Origin: Geothrix fuzhouensis
Lineage (GTDB): Bacteria; Acidobacteriota; Holophagae; Holophagales; Holophagaceae
Direction: 5' to 3'
NCBI RefSeq assembly: GCF_024609325.1
Contig: NZ_JANHMQ010000001.1
Coordinates: 868,001-932,000, forward strand
DNA: 64,000 nt
Part shown: positions 16,632 through 25,274 of the stretch, in pieces
Layout of the letters: each line of letters opens with the position of its first letter
How positions within the stretch are numbered: position 1 is the stretch's first letter
Notes under the pieces: generated by a model
The model's input: the letters and a program-made list of their open reading frames with translations, nothing else
Told to the model about the DNA's origin: nothing
The model's database searches: none
Translations under genes and position numbers: made by a program

Positions 16632-18242
16632 GTGAGTGAGACCACCTTCGCAGCCCTCGGCTGCAGCGAAGCCCTGCTGGCCGCCCTGGCCAAGCGCGGC
16701 TTCGAGACCCCCATGCCTGTCCAGGCGCAGACCATCCAGCCGGGCCTAGAAGGCCGTGATCTGCTGGTGCAGAGCCGCACCGGCTCAGGCAAGACCCTGG
16801 CCTACGGCCTGCCGCTGCTGCAACGCCTGTCGGACGATCGCCACACCCAGGCGCTGATCCTCCTGCCAACGCGGGAATTGGCCCAGCAGGTGGGCGCTGA
16901 GTTGCACACCCTCGTGCCCAAGCTTCCCATCGCCAACCTCGTCGGCGGCGTGGCCTACCAGCCCCAGCTCCGGGCCCTGCAGATGGGTTCACCCGTGGTC
17001 GTGGGCACCCCCGGACGTGTGAAGGATCACCTCGACCGCGGCACCCTCGACCTGAGCCGCGTGACCATGATCGTCCTCGACGAGTGCGACGAAATGCTGA
17101 ACATGGGCTTCCTGGAGGATGTGGAGACCATTCTCGCGAAGGTGCCCGCGGGGCCCCAGACCTATCTGTTCTCGGCCACCCTGCCTGCCCCCATCGCCAA
17201 GCTGGCGAAACGGTTCCTCAAGGATCCGGTCCAGATCCAGCTGGCCGAGGCCGGCGAGCACGCCGTGCATGCCGACATCGCCCACACGCCCGTGCTGGTG
17301 CCCGATCACCAGCAGGTGCGGGCGCTCGTGAACCTGCTGCTTCGCGACCAGCCCAGCTCCGCGCTGATCTTCACCAAGACCAAGGCCCAGACCGAGGAAG
17401 TCGCGGAAGAGCTGACGGTCTCGGGCCTGCCCGCGGCCTTCCTGCACGGTGATCTGGCCCAGGCCACCCGCACCCGCATCCTCGGCCAGTTCAAGGATGG
17501 CAAGTTGCGCTACCTGGTGGCCACGGACGTGGCGGCCCGCGGCCTCGACATCGAGGGCCTCCCCTTGGTGGTCCACGTGGGCATCCCCACCCAGCTCGAG
17601 AACTACATCCACCGGAGCGGCCGCACGGGTCGCGCCGGCGCCAAGGGCACCAGCCTGGCCCTGGTGGGCTGGAAGGAGAGTCGCATCCTGCTGGCCTGGG
17701 GCCGCCGCGGTGGTCTCCAGCTCGACTGGCGCGCCGTGCCCACCCCCGCAGAGATCCGCGAAGCCCAGACCGTCAAGCTCCTGGATGGCATCCAGGGTGC
17801 CGCCAGCGCCGCCCTGCTCACCCAGGCCGCCCAGCTACTGAAAGACGCCGATCCCGTGCGCCTCGTGGCCGGTCTCCTCGGCCTCGTCCAGGCCGAACAG
17901 TCTGCCGGTTTCGAGCTGCCCAACGAACCCGAGCGCAAAGCCAAGCCCCGGTTCGACTCCACCCGCGAACGCAAGGAAGGCGGCCCCCGCCCCCAGCGTT
18001 CCTACGCGGAACGCAATGCCGCCCGCGGTGATTCGCCTCGCCCCGATTCCGCCTTCTCCAAGACCCGTCCCGACGGCAGCTTCAAACCTAGGAGCGAGTT
18101 CGACGAGAAGCCCCGTCCCTATGTGAAGTCCAAGCCCAGCGCCGCCGCGGGTCCCCGCAAGGCCTGGGAGGATCGTCCCGCCGCCAAGGACACGCCCCGC
18201 CCCTGGAAGGCCGCGCCCACGAAAGCGTGGAAGAAGAAGTAG
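16632..18242 (+). CDS. DEAD-box RNA helicase (DECD variant)
   Basis: The 536-residue helicase starts at a GTG with GGGAGA just upstream. The Q motif covers TPMPVQAQTIQ, motif I is SRTGSGKT, Ia is PTRELAQQV, motif II is VLDECDEMLNMGF (DECD rather than DEAD), III is FSATLP and VI is YIHRSGRTGRAGAKG. A basic, Arg/Lys/Pro-rich tail of about 110 residues follows the core, typical for RNA-binding cold-shock or ribosome-assembly helicases. The frame is open for more than a kilobase upstream, antisense to the thioesterase, but that part lacks helicase features. Confidence 0.94.
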   Translation: MSETTFAALGCSEALLAALAKRGFETPMPVQAQTIQPGLEGRDLLVQSRTGSGKTLAYGLPLLQRLSDDRHTQALILLPTRELAQQVGAELHTLVPKLPIANLVGGVAYQPQLRALQMGSPVVVGTPGRVKDHLDRGTLDLSRVTMIVLDECDEMLNMGFLEDVETILAKVPAGPQTYLFSATLPAPIAKLAKRFLKDPVQIQLAEAGEHAVHADIAHTPVLVPDHQQVRALVNLLLRDQPSSALIFTKTKAQTEEVAEELTVSGLPAAFLHGDLAQATRTRILGQFKDGKLRYLVATDVAARGLDIEGLPLVVHVGIPTQLENYIHRSGRTGRAGAKGTSLALVGWKESRILLAWGRRGGLQLDWRAVPTPAEIREAQTVKLLDGIQGAASAALLTQAAQLLKDADPVRLVAGLLGLVQAEQSAGFELPNEPERKAKPRFDSTRERKEGGPRPQRSYAERNAARGDSPRPDSAFSKTRPDGSFKPRSEFDEKPRPYVKSKPSAAAGPRKAWEDRPAAKDTPRPWKAAPTKAWKKK

Positions 18243-18259
18243 CCTTAGTCTTCTCGAAT

Positions 18260-18301
18260 CTCCAAAACAGAGGGCGCCGAAGGGCGCCCTCTGTTTTGGA
18301 G
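18260..18301. terminator. Bidirectional terminator between helicase and PBP genes
   Basis: A perfect 19-base-pair stem, 18260-18278 with 18283-18301, closes on a four-base loop. Each arm includes a CAAAA/TTTTG block, so either strand presents U or A near the base. It separates two convergent genes. Confidence 0.88.
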
Positions 18302-18316
18302 CGAGTGAAACACGGA

Positions 18317-20800
18317 TCATCCATTCGGATCCGTCGCGTTCAGGTCCACGGGCTTGGGTTCCTCCACCGGCTTGGGACGGCCCCAGACGTGGACCTCCAC
18401 GGGTTGCACTGGGGCCTTGTCGCGAGCTTCCTTCACTTTCTGGATGGCCTCGGCATCGCTGCCCGATTTAGGCGTGGTACCGGGCTTGAAGGCGAGATGG
18501 AGCACCCGGTCGGCAGTCGCCGAGGTAGCCAGCAGGCCCGTGTAGCGGTCGATGTCTGCCCACTCCATGCCCGCGGGAACCTGGAACTCCTCCCGGGGGG
18601 TGGTGGGCAGGGCCACCTTCATGAAATCGATCCAGATGGGCAGGGCCACCTTGGCGCCATCGGCCCCGCGGAAGATGGTCTTCTTCTCGTCGAGTCCCAC
18701 CCACACCCCGCATACCACACGCGTGGAGAAGCCGATGAACCAGGCATCCGTGTGTTCATCCGTGGTCCCGGTCTTGCCTGCGATGGGCCACTGCAATTCC
18801 GCTCCGGCGCGGGCGCCGGTGCCAGCGGTCGCCACGCCCTGGAGGCACTGGATGAGCTGGAAGGTGCTCTGAGGATCCAGTACCTGCTCGGTGGCCGCGC
18901 CGTTGTGGCTCTCCAGGACGCGTCCGTTGCGATCCACCACCTTCTTGATGAAGAAGGGTGGCGGCGACTGAAGGCCGTCGTTGGCAATGGTGGCGTACCC
19001 GCGCACCATCTCCTTGAGGGTCAGATCCGCGGAACCCAGGGCCAGGCTGGGGTACGCCGGAATGCTGCTGGTCAGGCCGCACTTGCGGGCGTAATCAATG
19101 ACGTTGAGCACCCCGGTCTCCTCAAGGGTGCGCACCGCGGGCACATTGCGGGAATCCCGCAGGGCCTCCCAGATGGGAATGGGTCCCCAGAAATCCCGCT
19201 CGTAGTTTTTTGGCTCGTAGGGTTTCGCGCTGCCACGCAGGGGCTTGTATTCCGTGGTGCCATCCGGCTGGGTGACCGTGAGGAAATCCCCGGTGTCGAG
19301 GAACCGGGTCGGAACGTCCAGGACCATGCTGGCGGGCGTCTTTCCGGCGGTGAAGGCCGCGCCGTAGACATAGGCCTTCATGGTCGAACCCACCTGCCGC
19401 TGGGCCTGGGTGGCGCGGTTGAACTTGGAGCGGTTGAAGTCATACCCGCCCACCATGGCGCGGATTTCGCCGGTCTTGGGGTCCACCGCCATGAGGGCGC
19501 CCTCGACCTGGGGCTCCTGATCCAGCTCCACGGTCTTCGGCGTACCGTCGTCCGCGGTCTTCACCATGAAGAGCGGCGCAGCTCCCCTGGGCAACAGCTT
19601 CTGGAGGTCTTTGCCAGCCCACGCGAAGGCGCTTGCCGGCACGTCCAGGGTCGCCTTGGCGATGCGGACCTGGGCCACCCCGCCCTTCCATCCGAGGATC
19701 ACGCCACGAACATTGTCGCCGTTCTCGAAATAGTGCCTCCAGCCGTTGAGCTGGGTGGTCTCGGGATCGGTCACGAACTGCACGGCATCTTTCCGGAAGC
19801 CACGGCGCCGGTCCACGACCCTCAGCCCGGCCTGGACGGCTTCGTTGGCGGCCTCCTGCCAGTAGCTATCCACGGTGGTCGTCACTTCCAGACCGCCGTT
19901 CAGAACCTGCTCGCGGCCGTACTTCTCGTAGAGGTACTTGCGGACTTCCTCCACCACATAGGGAGCCACCGCCTCTTCGCGGGCGTTTTCGCGGGCCAGG
20001 CGGATGGGCTTGTCAACCAGTAGGCTGGCCTCCTGTGGCTTGAGATAGTCCTCCTTCACCATGCGCAGCAGCACGTGGTTGCGCCGGGACTTGGCGGCAG
20101 CACGTGCTTTCGGGTCGGGGTTATAGGGGTTGTACCAGTTCGGATTCTGCACCAGGCCAGCCAAGAGGGCGCACTCCTCCACGTTGAGCTGGGGGGCGCT
20201 CTTCCCGAAATAGAATTCCGCGGCCGCCTCGATGCCGTAGCGGCCCCCACCGAAGTACACCTCGTTGGCGTACATCTCCATGATCTGCTTCTTGGAGTAG
20301 GCCTTCTCCAGCTTGCGGGCGAGGATGATCTCTTTCAGCTTGCGGTCCAGTCGCTTCTGGCGCTTGGCAGTGACGGTGCGGATGAGCTGCATGGTCAGCG
20401 TCGAGGCACCTTCTCGGCGGCGGCCGAAGCTGGTGATGAAATTCACGCCCGAGCGCACGAGGCCCCGGGCCGAGACGCCGCTATGGCCCCAGAAATCCTG
20501 ATCCTCCGTGGCGACCAGGGCATTCACGAAGGCTTTGGGAATGTCGCCGTAGGGGATCACCACCCGGTGCTCCTCGGCGAAGATGCCGATCACGTTGCCG
20601 TCGTGGTCGAGCACCTTGGTGATGGTCTTGGGCACGCGAATCGCGAACATCGTCAGGAAGCTGTCCGCGTCCCGCGACATGATGGACCAGGACACGGCCA
20701 GAGTGGCCGCCCCGACCACTGCCAGGGCCAGGAAGGCCCACAGCGCTCGGCCGAACCACCGGCGTGAAGAAGTGGAGGAGGATGCCTGGGTGGGAGCCAT
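18317..20800 (-). CDS. mrcA: Penicillin-binding protein 1A (bifunctional class A)
   Basis: This 827-residue inner-membrane enzyme polymerises and cross-links peptidoglycan. One membrane segment covers about residues 18-40. The glycosyltransferase domain has the catalytic Glu-99 in ATEDQDFWGHSGVS and REGASTLTMQLIRTV, and VYFGGGRYGIEAAAEFYFGK. The transpeptidase domain has the active serine in RQVGSTMKAYVYG, the SRN triad in RDSRNVPAVR and GKTGTTDEHTDAWFIGF. An OB-like insert lies between the two. The C-terminus is Pro/Lys-rich. It is divergent from nadK with only 28 bases between. Confidence 0.95.
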   Translation of the reverse strand: MAPTQASSSTSSRRWFGRALWAFLALAVVGAATLAVSWSIMSRDADSFLTMFAIRVPKTITKVLDHDGNVIGIFAEEHRVVIPYGDIPKAFVNALVATEDQDFWGHSGVSARGLVRSGVNFITSFGRRREGASTLTMQLIRTVTAKRQKRLDRKLKEIILARKLEKAYSKKQIMEMYANEVYFGGGRYGIEAAAEFYFGKSAPQLNVEECALLAGLVQNPNWYNPYNPDPKARAAAKSRRNHVLLRMVKEDYLKPQEASLLVDKPIRLARENAREEAVAPYVVEEVRKYLYEKYGREQVLNGGLEVTTTVDSYWQEAANEAVQAGLRVVDRRRGFRKDAVQFVTDPETTQLNGWRHYFENGDNVRGVILGWKGGVAQVRIAKATLDVPASAFAWAGKDLQKLLPRGAAPLFMVKTADDGTPKTVELDQEPQVEGALMAVDPKTGEIRAMVGGYDFNRSKFNRATQAQRQVGSTMKAYVYGAAFTAGKTPASMVLDVPTRFLDTGDFLTVTQPDGTTEYKPLRGSAKPYEPKNYERDFWGPIPIWEALRDSRNVPAVRTLEETGVLNVIDYARKCGLTSSIPAYPSLALGSADLTLKEMVRGYATIANDGLQSPPPFFIKKVVDRNGRVLESHNGAATEQVLDPQSTFQLIQCLQGVATAGTGARAGAELQWPIAGKTGTTDEHTDAWFIGFSTRVVCGVWVGLDEKKTIFRGADGAKVALPIWIDFMKVALPTTPREEFQVPAGMEWADIDRYTGLLATSATADRVLHLAFKPGTTPKSGSDAEAIQKVKEARDKAPVQPVEVHVWGRPKPVEEPKPVDLNATDPNG

Positions 20801-20828
20801 GCCCCAAGGATAGCGTTAGAGTGATCCC

Positions 20829-21707
20829 ATGCCCCAGCGACTGATTCTCGTGGCCAAGATCAAATCCCCGCGCTTGGCTTCCACCCTGCGCGAGGCGCTG
20901 CCTTCTTTCCTTGAGCGGGGCTGGCTCGTGACGAGCGAACCGGCGTTGGCTGAAGCCTGGGCTGAAGCTGGCCTGGACCCTGCCCATCTGGCGCTCGACC
21001 CGGAACTGGGTGTCTCGGGCCCTGTTCCGGACCTGTGCCTGGTGCTCGGAGGCGACGGAACCCTGCTCCACGCCGCCCGGCGCGTGGGCATGCGAGGCAC
21101 CCCCATCCTGGGCATCAACCTCGGCTCCCTGGGATTCCTCACGGCCCATCCCGTCTCTGAGGCCACCAGCGCCGTCCAGGCCTTCCTCGCAGGGACGCTC
21201 GTGGCGGACCGGCGCCCCATGCTGGAGGTGGAACTCTGGCGCGGCAACCGCCTGCTGGCCCAGCAGACAGTGCTGAACGACGCGGTCGTGGCCAAGGGTG
21301 CCCTGGCCCGCATCATGGACATGCATCTGCGGGTGGGCGACCAGGACGCAGGACCCATCAAGGCGGACGGACTCATCGTGGCGACGCCCACCGGGTCCAC
21401 CGCCTATTCCCTGTCGGCAGGTGGCCCCATCCTGCATCCCAGCCTCGAAGCCTTCGTCATCGCCCCCATCTGCCCCCACACCCTGACGCTCCGACCGTCC
21501 GTGGTGCCCGCCTCCCAGCCCATCTCGATCACCTTGGAAGAAGCCGAGGACGCCCACCTCACCCTGGACGGCCAGGTCGGCTACCAGCTGCTGCCCGGTG
21601 ACGAAGTCCGGCTGCGCCAGGCCCAGACCCGCATCACCCTGCTCCAGCGACCCGGCCTCGACTTCTTCGCCTTGCTACAGCAGAAGCTGCATTGGGGCGA
21701 TCGGTAG
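20829..21707 (+). CDS. nadK: NAD kinase
   Basis: The 292-residue enzyme makes NADP from NAD and ATP. The signature GGDGTLLHAARRVG is near residue 73, followed by GINLGSLGFLTAHP, the NDAVV metal/NAD motif and KADGLIVATPTGSTAYSLSA. Length and order match bacterial NadK. It is read away from the PBP1A gene from a very short shared upstream region. Confidence 0.95.
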   Translation: MPQRLILVAKIKSPRLASTLREALPSFLERGWLVTSEPALAEAWAEAGLDPAHLALDPELGVSGPVPDLCLVLGGDGTLLHAARRVGMRGTPILGINLGSLGFLTAHPVSEATSAVQAFLAGTLVADRRPMLEVELWRGNRLLAQQTVLNDAVVAKGALARIMDMHLRVGDQDAGPIKADGLIVATPTGSTAYSLSAGGPILHPSLEAFVIAPICPHTLTLRPSVVPASQPISITLEEAEDAHLTLDGQVGYQLLPGDEVRLRQAQTRITLLQRPGLDFFALLQQKLHWGDR

Positions 21708-22030
21708 GATTCAGGCTGGAGATTGGAGGCTGGAGCTACGGCTCTCTGGGCGGCCCTGCGGACCGCACCAGGCTTTTCCCGTTGGGCCGGCCGGGTGGGT
21801 CAGCCCCGCACTGGGCTATCAGGCGCGCCGCATGGCGGCGCAGCAGGAAGCAGTACCTCCAGACTCCAGCCTTCTGTCCGGTCTGTCCGCCGCAGACCGC
21901 CCCGCCCCCTTGCCATTCCCGACCATCTGGTCGGCGGCAGTCTGCGCTGCGGCCCGCTTGTGACCACGCGCACATGGGGTGGGCATGACACTTCCACCTA
22001 GTAGGACCTGTGTCCCTGCATGGAGTCTCC
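21708..22030. other. Non-coding gap between nadK and the 2-oxoacid oxidoreductase operon
   Basis: This 323-base stretch has open frames but none with a plausible protein or RBS. It contains a widely separated inverted repeat: 21714-21729 is complementary to 21856-21871 at 14 of 16 positions (ggctggag/ggagg words). The region between is G+C-rich with several short complementary blocks. The downstream gene has GGAG at 22022-22025 before its ATG. I see no clear promoter. Confidence 0.5.
21714..21871. repeat. Wide inverted repeat of ggctggag words
   Basis: GGCTGGAGATTGGAGG (21714-21729) is matched by CCTCCAGACTCCAGCC (21856-21871), 14 of 16 complementary, with 126 bases between. The left side continues with another copy of GGCTGGAG at 21728-21735. 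Confidence 0.65.
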
Positions 22031-23431
22031 ATGGCCCTCAAAGAACGACCCAAACCCTATTTGCTGCCGGAGTACTGCAAGGGCTGCGGCCGGTGTCTCG
22101 ACGCCTGCGCCAAGGACTGCATCACCCTCAGCGACCAGATCAACCCCCTGACGGGCCTGGTCCCGGTGGAACTGGACCTCACGAACTGCAACGCCTGCGG
22201 TCTCTGCATGGACGCCTGCCCCGAGCCCTACGGCCTGCGACCCGCCCACGAAGGCGAGATCCAGGACTTCGAACTGGAGGACCCGGCCAAGATCTTCGGC
22301 GTGAAGCCCAGCGATGCACCCGTGCCGGTGGATCTGCCCTCCGAAGTGCTGCCGCTGCCCCGCACCGAGCCCCTGGTCATCAAGGGCACGTACGCCTCGG
22401 CCCTGGGCGCATTGCTGGCAGGTTGCCGCCACGTCTACGGCTACCCCATCACCCCCTCCACCGAGGGCGCCGAGCTGATGGCCAAGTTCCTGCCCAAGCT
22501 CGACGGCACCTTCATCCAGGCTGTGAGCGAAGTGGCTACCGTGAACATGATGTACGGCACCGCCGGCGCGGGCCTGCCCACCATGACCTTCACCTCCTCG
22601 CCGGGCTTCAGCCTGATGCTCGAGGGCGTGTCCTACATGATCGGCGCGGAGCTGCCGGGTGTCTTCGTGGATGTCATGCGCGGCGGGCCGGGCCTCGGCA
22701 ACATCGCCCCTGAGCAGTCCGACATCAAGCTGGCCTGCCACGGCCTCGGCCACGGCAACACCCAGGCCATCGTACTGGCGCCCTCCACCCCCCAGGAAAT
22801 GCTCGACCTCACCATGCTGGCCTTCGAGCTCACTTTCAAATACCGCAATCCCGTGATCCTGCTTGGAGACGGGTACCTGGGCCAGATGACGGGCAAGGTG
22901 CAGCTACCCGACACCATGATCAAACCCGGCATCCCCAAATGGGCGGTCTACGGCGATGCCATGCACCGCCGGAACGTCATCACGTCGATCTTCCTCACCG
23001 AGAGCGATCTCGAGGCCCACAACGTGCACTTGAACGCCAAGTACGACGCCATGAAGGTCGAGGCTCGCGGTGAATCCTTCCTCTGCGACGACGCCGAGGT
23101 GGTGCTCATCGCTTGCAACACCCCGGCCCGCACGGCCAAGGGCGCGGTTCAGGAACTTCGGCATCAGGGCATCAAGGCCGGCCTCTTCCGACCCATCACC
23201 CTCTGGCCCTTCCCCGTGGAAGAGCTGAAAGCAGCCATCCATGGCGCCCAGCGCCTCGTGGTGGTGGAGGCCAGCGCCGGGCAGCTGGAGGATGAGATCC
23301 GCCTCGCCCTCAGCAAGGCCGGCGTCTACCAGTTCCCCGAGATCGAATCCGTGCGCCGCATGGGCGGCGTCCTGCCCCAGCAGAGCGAAATCATGACCCG
23401 GGTCCTGGGTCGGAAGGAGGTGCTCGCATGA
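22031..23431 (+). CDS. vorB: 2-oxoacid:ferredoxin oxidoreductase, ferredoxin-alpha fusion (VorB-like)
   Basis: The 466-residue protein oxidatively decarboxylates a 2-oxoacid to acyl-CoA and reduced ferredoxin, together with the next gene. An N-terminal ferredoxin part has two 4Fe-4S motifs, CKGCGRCLDACAKDC and CNACGLCMDACPEP. The alpha domain has YGYPITPSTEGAELMAK, SEVATVNMMYGTAGAGLPTM, RGGPGLGNIAPEQSD and KYRNPVILLGDGYLGQMTG, which look most like 2-oxoisovalerate (VorB) alpha subunits; KorA (2-oxoglutarate) is the alternative. I start at 22031 because GGAG lies five bases before; a GTG at 22010 is the alternative. Confidence 0.85.
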   Translation: MALKERPKPYLLPEYCKGCGRCLDACAKDCITLSDQINPLTGLVPVELDLTNCNACGLCMDACPEPYGLRPAHEGEIQDFELEDPAKIFGVKPSDAPVPVDLPSEVLPLPRTEPLVIKGTYASALGALLAGCRHVYGYPITPSTEGAELMAKFLPKLDGTFIQAVSEVATVNMMYGTAGAGLPTMTFTSSPGFSLMLEGVSYMIGAELPGVFVDVMRGGPGLGNIAPEQSDIKLACHGLGHGNTQAIVLAPSTPQEMLDLTMLAFELTFKYRNPVILLGDGYLGQMTGKVQLPDTMIKPGIPKWAVYGDAMHRRNVITSIFLTESDLEAHNVHLNAKYDAMKVEARGESFLCDDAEVVLIACNTPARTAKGAVQELRHQGIKAGLFRPITLWPFPVEELKAAIHGAQRLVVVEASAGQLEDEIRLALSKAGVYQFPEIESVRRMGGVLPQQSEIMTRVLGRKEVLA

Positions 23432-24858
23432 GCAAGGCCAGCGTCTTCTACGACCGGTTTGAGCGCCATTCCCACGGCGAGGGCCTGAAGGGCCACGCCA
23501 CCCACTACTGCCCTGGCTGCGGTCATGGCTTGGCCCACAAGTACCTGGCCGACGCCATCGACGAGCTGGGCATCCAGGACCGCACAGTGGCCGTGAGCCC
23601 CGTAGGCTGCTCGGTCTTCCTCTACTACTACTTCGATGTGGGCAACACCCAGGCCGCCCATGGCCGTGCGCCCGTGGTGGCCCTGGGCCACAAGTTCGCC
23701 AACCCCGAGAGCGTGGTCATCAGCTACCAGGGCGACGGCGACTTGGCCTCCATCGGCCTCGCGGAAACCGTGGCCACGGCCCAGCTCGGCGCCCCCATCA
23801 CCGTCATCTTCATCAACAACGCCATTTATGGCATGACCGGCGGCCAGATGGCCCCGACCACGCTGATGGGCCAGACCAGCTCCACAAGCCCGGCAGGTCG
23901 CAACGAGTACAACGGCCAGCCCATGAAGATGGCGGAGCTCATCGCCGGACTCGATGGGCCGGTCTACGTCGAGCGGGTGGCCCTTTACGATGCCAAGCAG
24001 CGAATCAAGGCCAAGAAGGCCATCCAGAAGGCCATCAAGCTCCAGGTGGAAGGCCGCGGCTACTCGTTCATCGAGGTGCTGGCGGAGTGCCCCACGCACC
24101 TGAAGATGAACCCTGAAGAGACCGAGAAGTGGGTCAAGGAATGCATGGAGCCCGTGTACCCCCTGGGCGTGAAGAAGGACATCACCGTCGATCCCTGGTT
24201 CAAGCGGAACCCGCCCTGTTTCAAGGGCGAGAAGATCCTCAGCCTGGCTGGCGCCACCTCCGAGCATCCCGAGCGCTTCTGCAAGGGCTTCCCCACGCAT
24301 CTGGCGCTGAACGACATCTCGTTGAAGCTGGCCGGCTCGGGTGGTGACGGCGCCCAGACCGCCGCCATGCTCATCGCCCGCGCCGCCATCAGCGAGGGCT
24401 TTGACGCCACCCACATTCCCAGTTACGGCCCCGAAAGCCGCGGAGGCACATCCTACGCTGATGTGCATGTAGCCGAGGACGAGGTGCTGAACCCAGGCTC
24501 CCCGGATCCCCAGGTGCTCATCGCCTTCAACGCCCCGAGCCTCGCCAAGTTCGGCCCCACGGTCCGCAAGGGCGGCTTCGTCATCTACGACAGCTCCGTG
24601 GTGACCGACGCCCCCGTGCTGGATCCCAGCATCAAGATGTTCCCGGTGCCCTTCACGGGCATTGCCACCGACCTGGGCAAGGCCGTGGTGAAGAACATCG
24701 TGGCCCTGGGCGCCCTCCAGGCCGCCACGAACATCTTCCCCAAGGACACTCTGCTCGGCTCGATCCGCACGGCCCTGAAGGACAAGTGCGCCCTGATCCC
24801 CCTCAACGAAGAAGCTTTCGCCTGGGGCATCAAGTCCGTGGAAGCGCTCGAAAAGTAA
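23428..24858 (+). CDS. 2-oxoacid:ferredoxin oxidoreductase, beta-gamma fusion (VorA-like)
   Basis: The 476-residue partner overlaps the alpha gene by four bases (ATGA). The beta half, residues 1-265, has the cluster/TPP motifs CPGCGHGLAHKYL, SPVGCSVFLYYYFDVG, YQGDGDLASIGLAE and FINNAIYGMTGGQMAPTT, which bind thiamine diphosphate and magnesium. The gamma half begins near residue 280 with LAGSGGDGAQTAAMLIARAA and has PSYGPESRGGTSYADVH. Separate beta and gamma genes are usual, so this two-gene, four-domain layout is compact. The product acts in the cytoplasm, probably in branched-chain or 2-oxoglutarate metabolism. Confidence 0.86.
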   Translation: MSKASVFYDRFERHSHGEGLKGHATHYCPGCGHGLAHKYLADAIDELGIQDRTVAVSPVGCSVFLYYYFDVGNTQAAHGRAPVVALGHKFANPESVVISYQGDGDLASIGLAETVATAQLGAPITVIFINNAIYGMTGGQMAPTTLMGQTSSTSPAGRNEYNGQPMKMAELIAGLDGPVYVERVALYDAKQRIKAKKAIQKAIKLQVEGRGYSFIEVLAECPTHLKMNPEETEKWVKECMEPVYPLGVKKDITVDPWFKRNPPCFKGEKILSLAGATSEHPERFCKGFPTHLALNDISLKLAGSGGDGAQTAAMLIARAAISEGFDATHIPSYGPESRGGTSYADVHVAEDEVLNPGSPDPQVLIAFNAPSLAKFGPTVRKGGFVIYDSSVVTDAPVLDPSIKMFPVPFTGIATDLGKAVVKNIVALGALQAATNIFPKDTLLGSIRTALKDKCALIPLNEEAFAWGIKSVEALEK

Positions 24859-24885
24859 CGCCCGGCATCTCCCCAGGAGGCAGCC

Positions 24886-25149
24886 ATGACGGATATCGCC
24901 ATCCAGACCACCCTCAGCGCCGAGGAATGGAAGATTGTCATGGCCCTCCGGGAGATCCCGGACAGCCCGCTCCGTGCCAAGGTCTCCGGCCTCTTCGAAG
25001 ACCTGGTGCGCTTCATCCAGCAGCCCCGGTGCCTGGGGATGCAGAGCGACGGCTTCCCCTGCGGCAGCCCCCACACCAGCTGCGAGGAATGTCAGCACAT
25101 GCTGAACGTCCTCGATGAGCTGGCGGCTCGGGTGCCTGTTCAGGACTGA
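24886..25149 (+). CDS. Small Cys-rich protein downstream of the oxidoreductase
   Basis: The 87-residue protein follows with a 27-base gap and an AGGAGG-type RBS. It is helical in its first half (LSAEEWKIVMALREIPD), then carries Cys-49, Cys-59, Cys-66 and Cys-69 with His-63 and His-71 in CGSPHTSCEECQH. This is a possible zinc or FeS site. I do not know the family. Position suggests it is co-transcribed with the oxidoreductase genes, perhaps as a maturation or electron-transfer accessory. Confidence 0.72.
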   Translation: MTDIAIQTTLSAEEWKIVMALREIPDSPLRAKVSGLFEDLVRFIQQPRCLGMQSDGFPCGSPHTSCEECQHMLNVLDELAARVPVQD

Positions 25150-25166
25150 ATTCAGACGGGAAAACG

Positions 25167-25259
25167 GGGACAGGATTAACAGGATGAACTGAAGGATTAA
25201 CAGGATTTCAAAAGCACTAATCCTGTTAATCCAGCCTTCAATCCTGTTAATCCTGTCCC
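25167..25259. repeat. Intergenic imperfect palindrome (ggattaacagg words), 41-base arms
   Basis: Arms 25167-25207 and 25219-25259 are each 41 bases around an 11-base loop. Ends match perfectly for 19 and 13 bases with a mismatched middle. The repeated word is ggattaacagg, each arm carrying two copies. It separates the convergent small Cys-rich gene and truB. Confidence 0.88.
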
Positions 25260-25274
25260 AGCAGTTGCGCCTCG

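Noticed and set aside
16632-18242. DECD in motif II as a sign of an inactive helicase
   Set aside because: The catalytic Asp-Glu pair and all other motifs are intact, and DExD variants are common.
18227-20023. 598-codon open frame opposite the PBP1A gene
   Set aside because: It is antisense to clear transpeptidase motifs; long open antisense frames are expected at this base composition.
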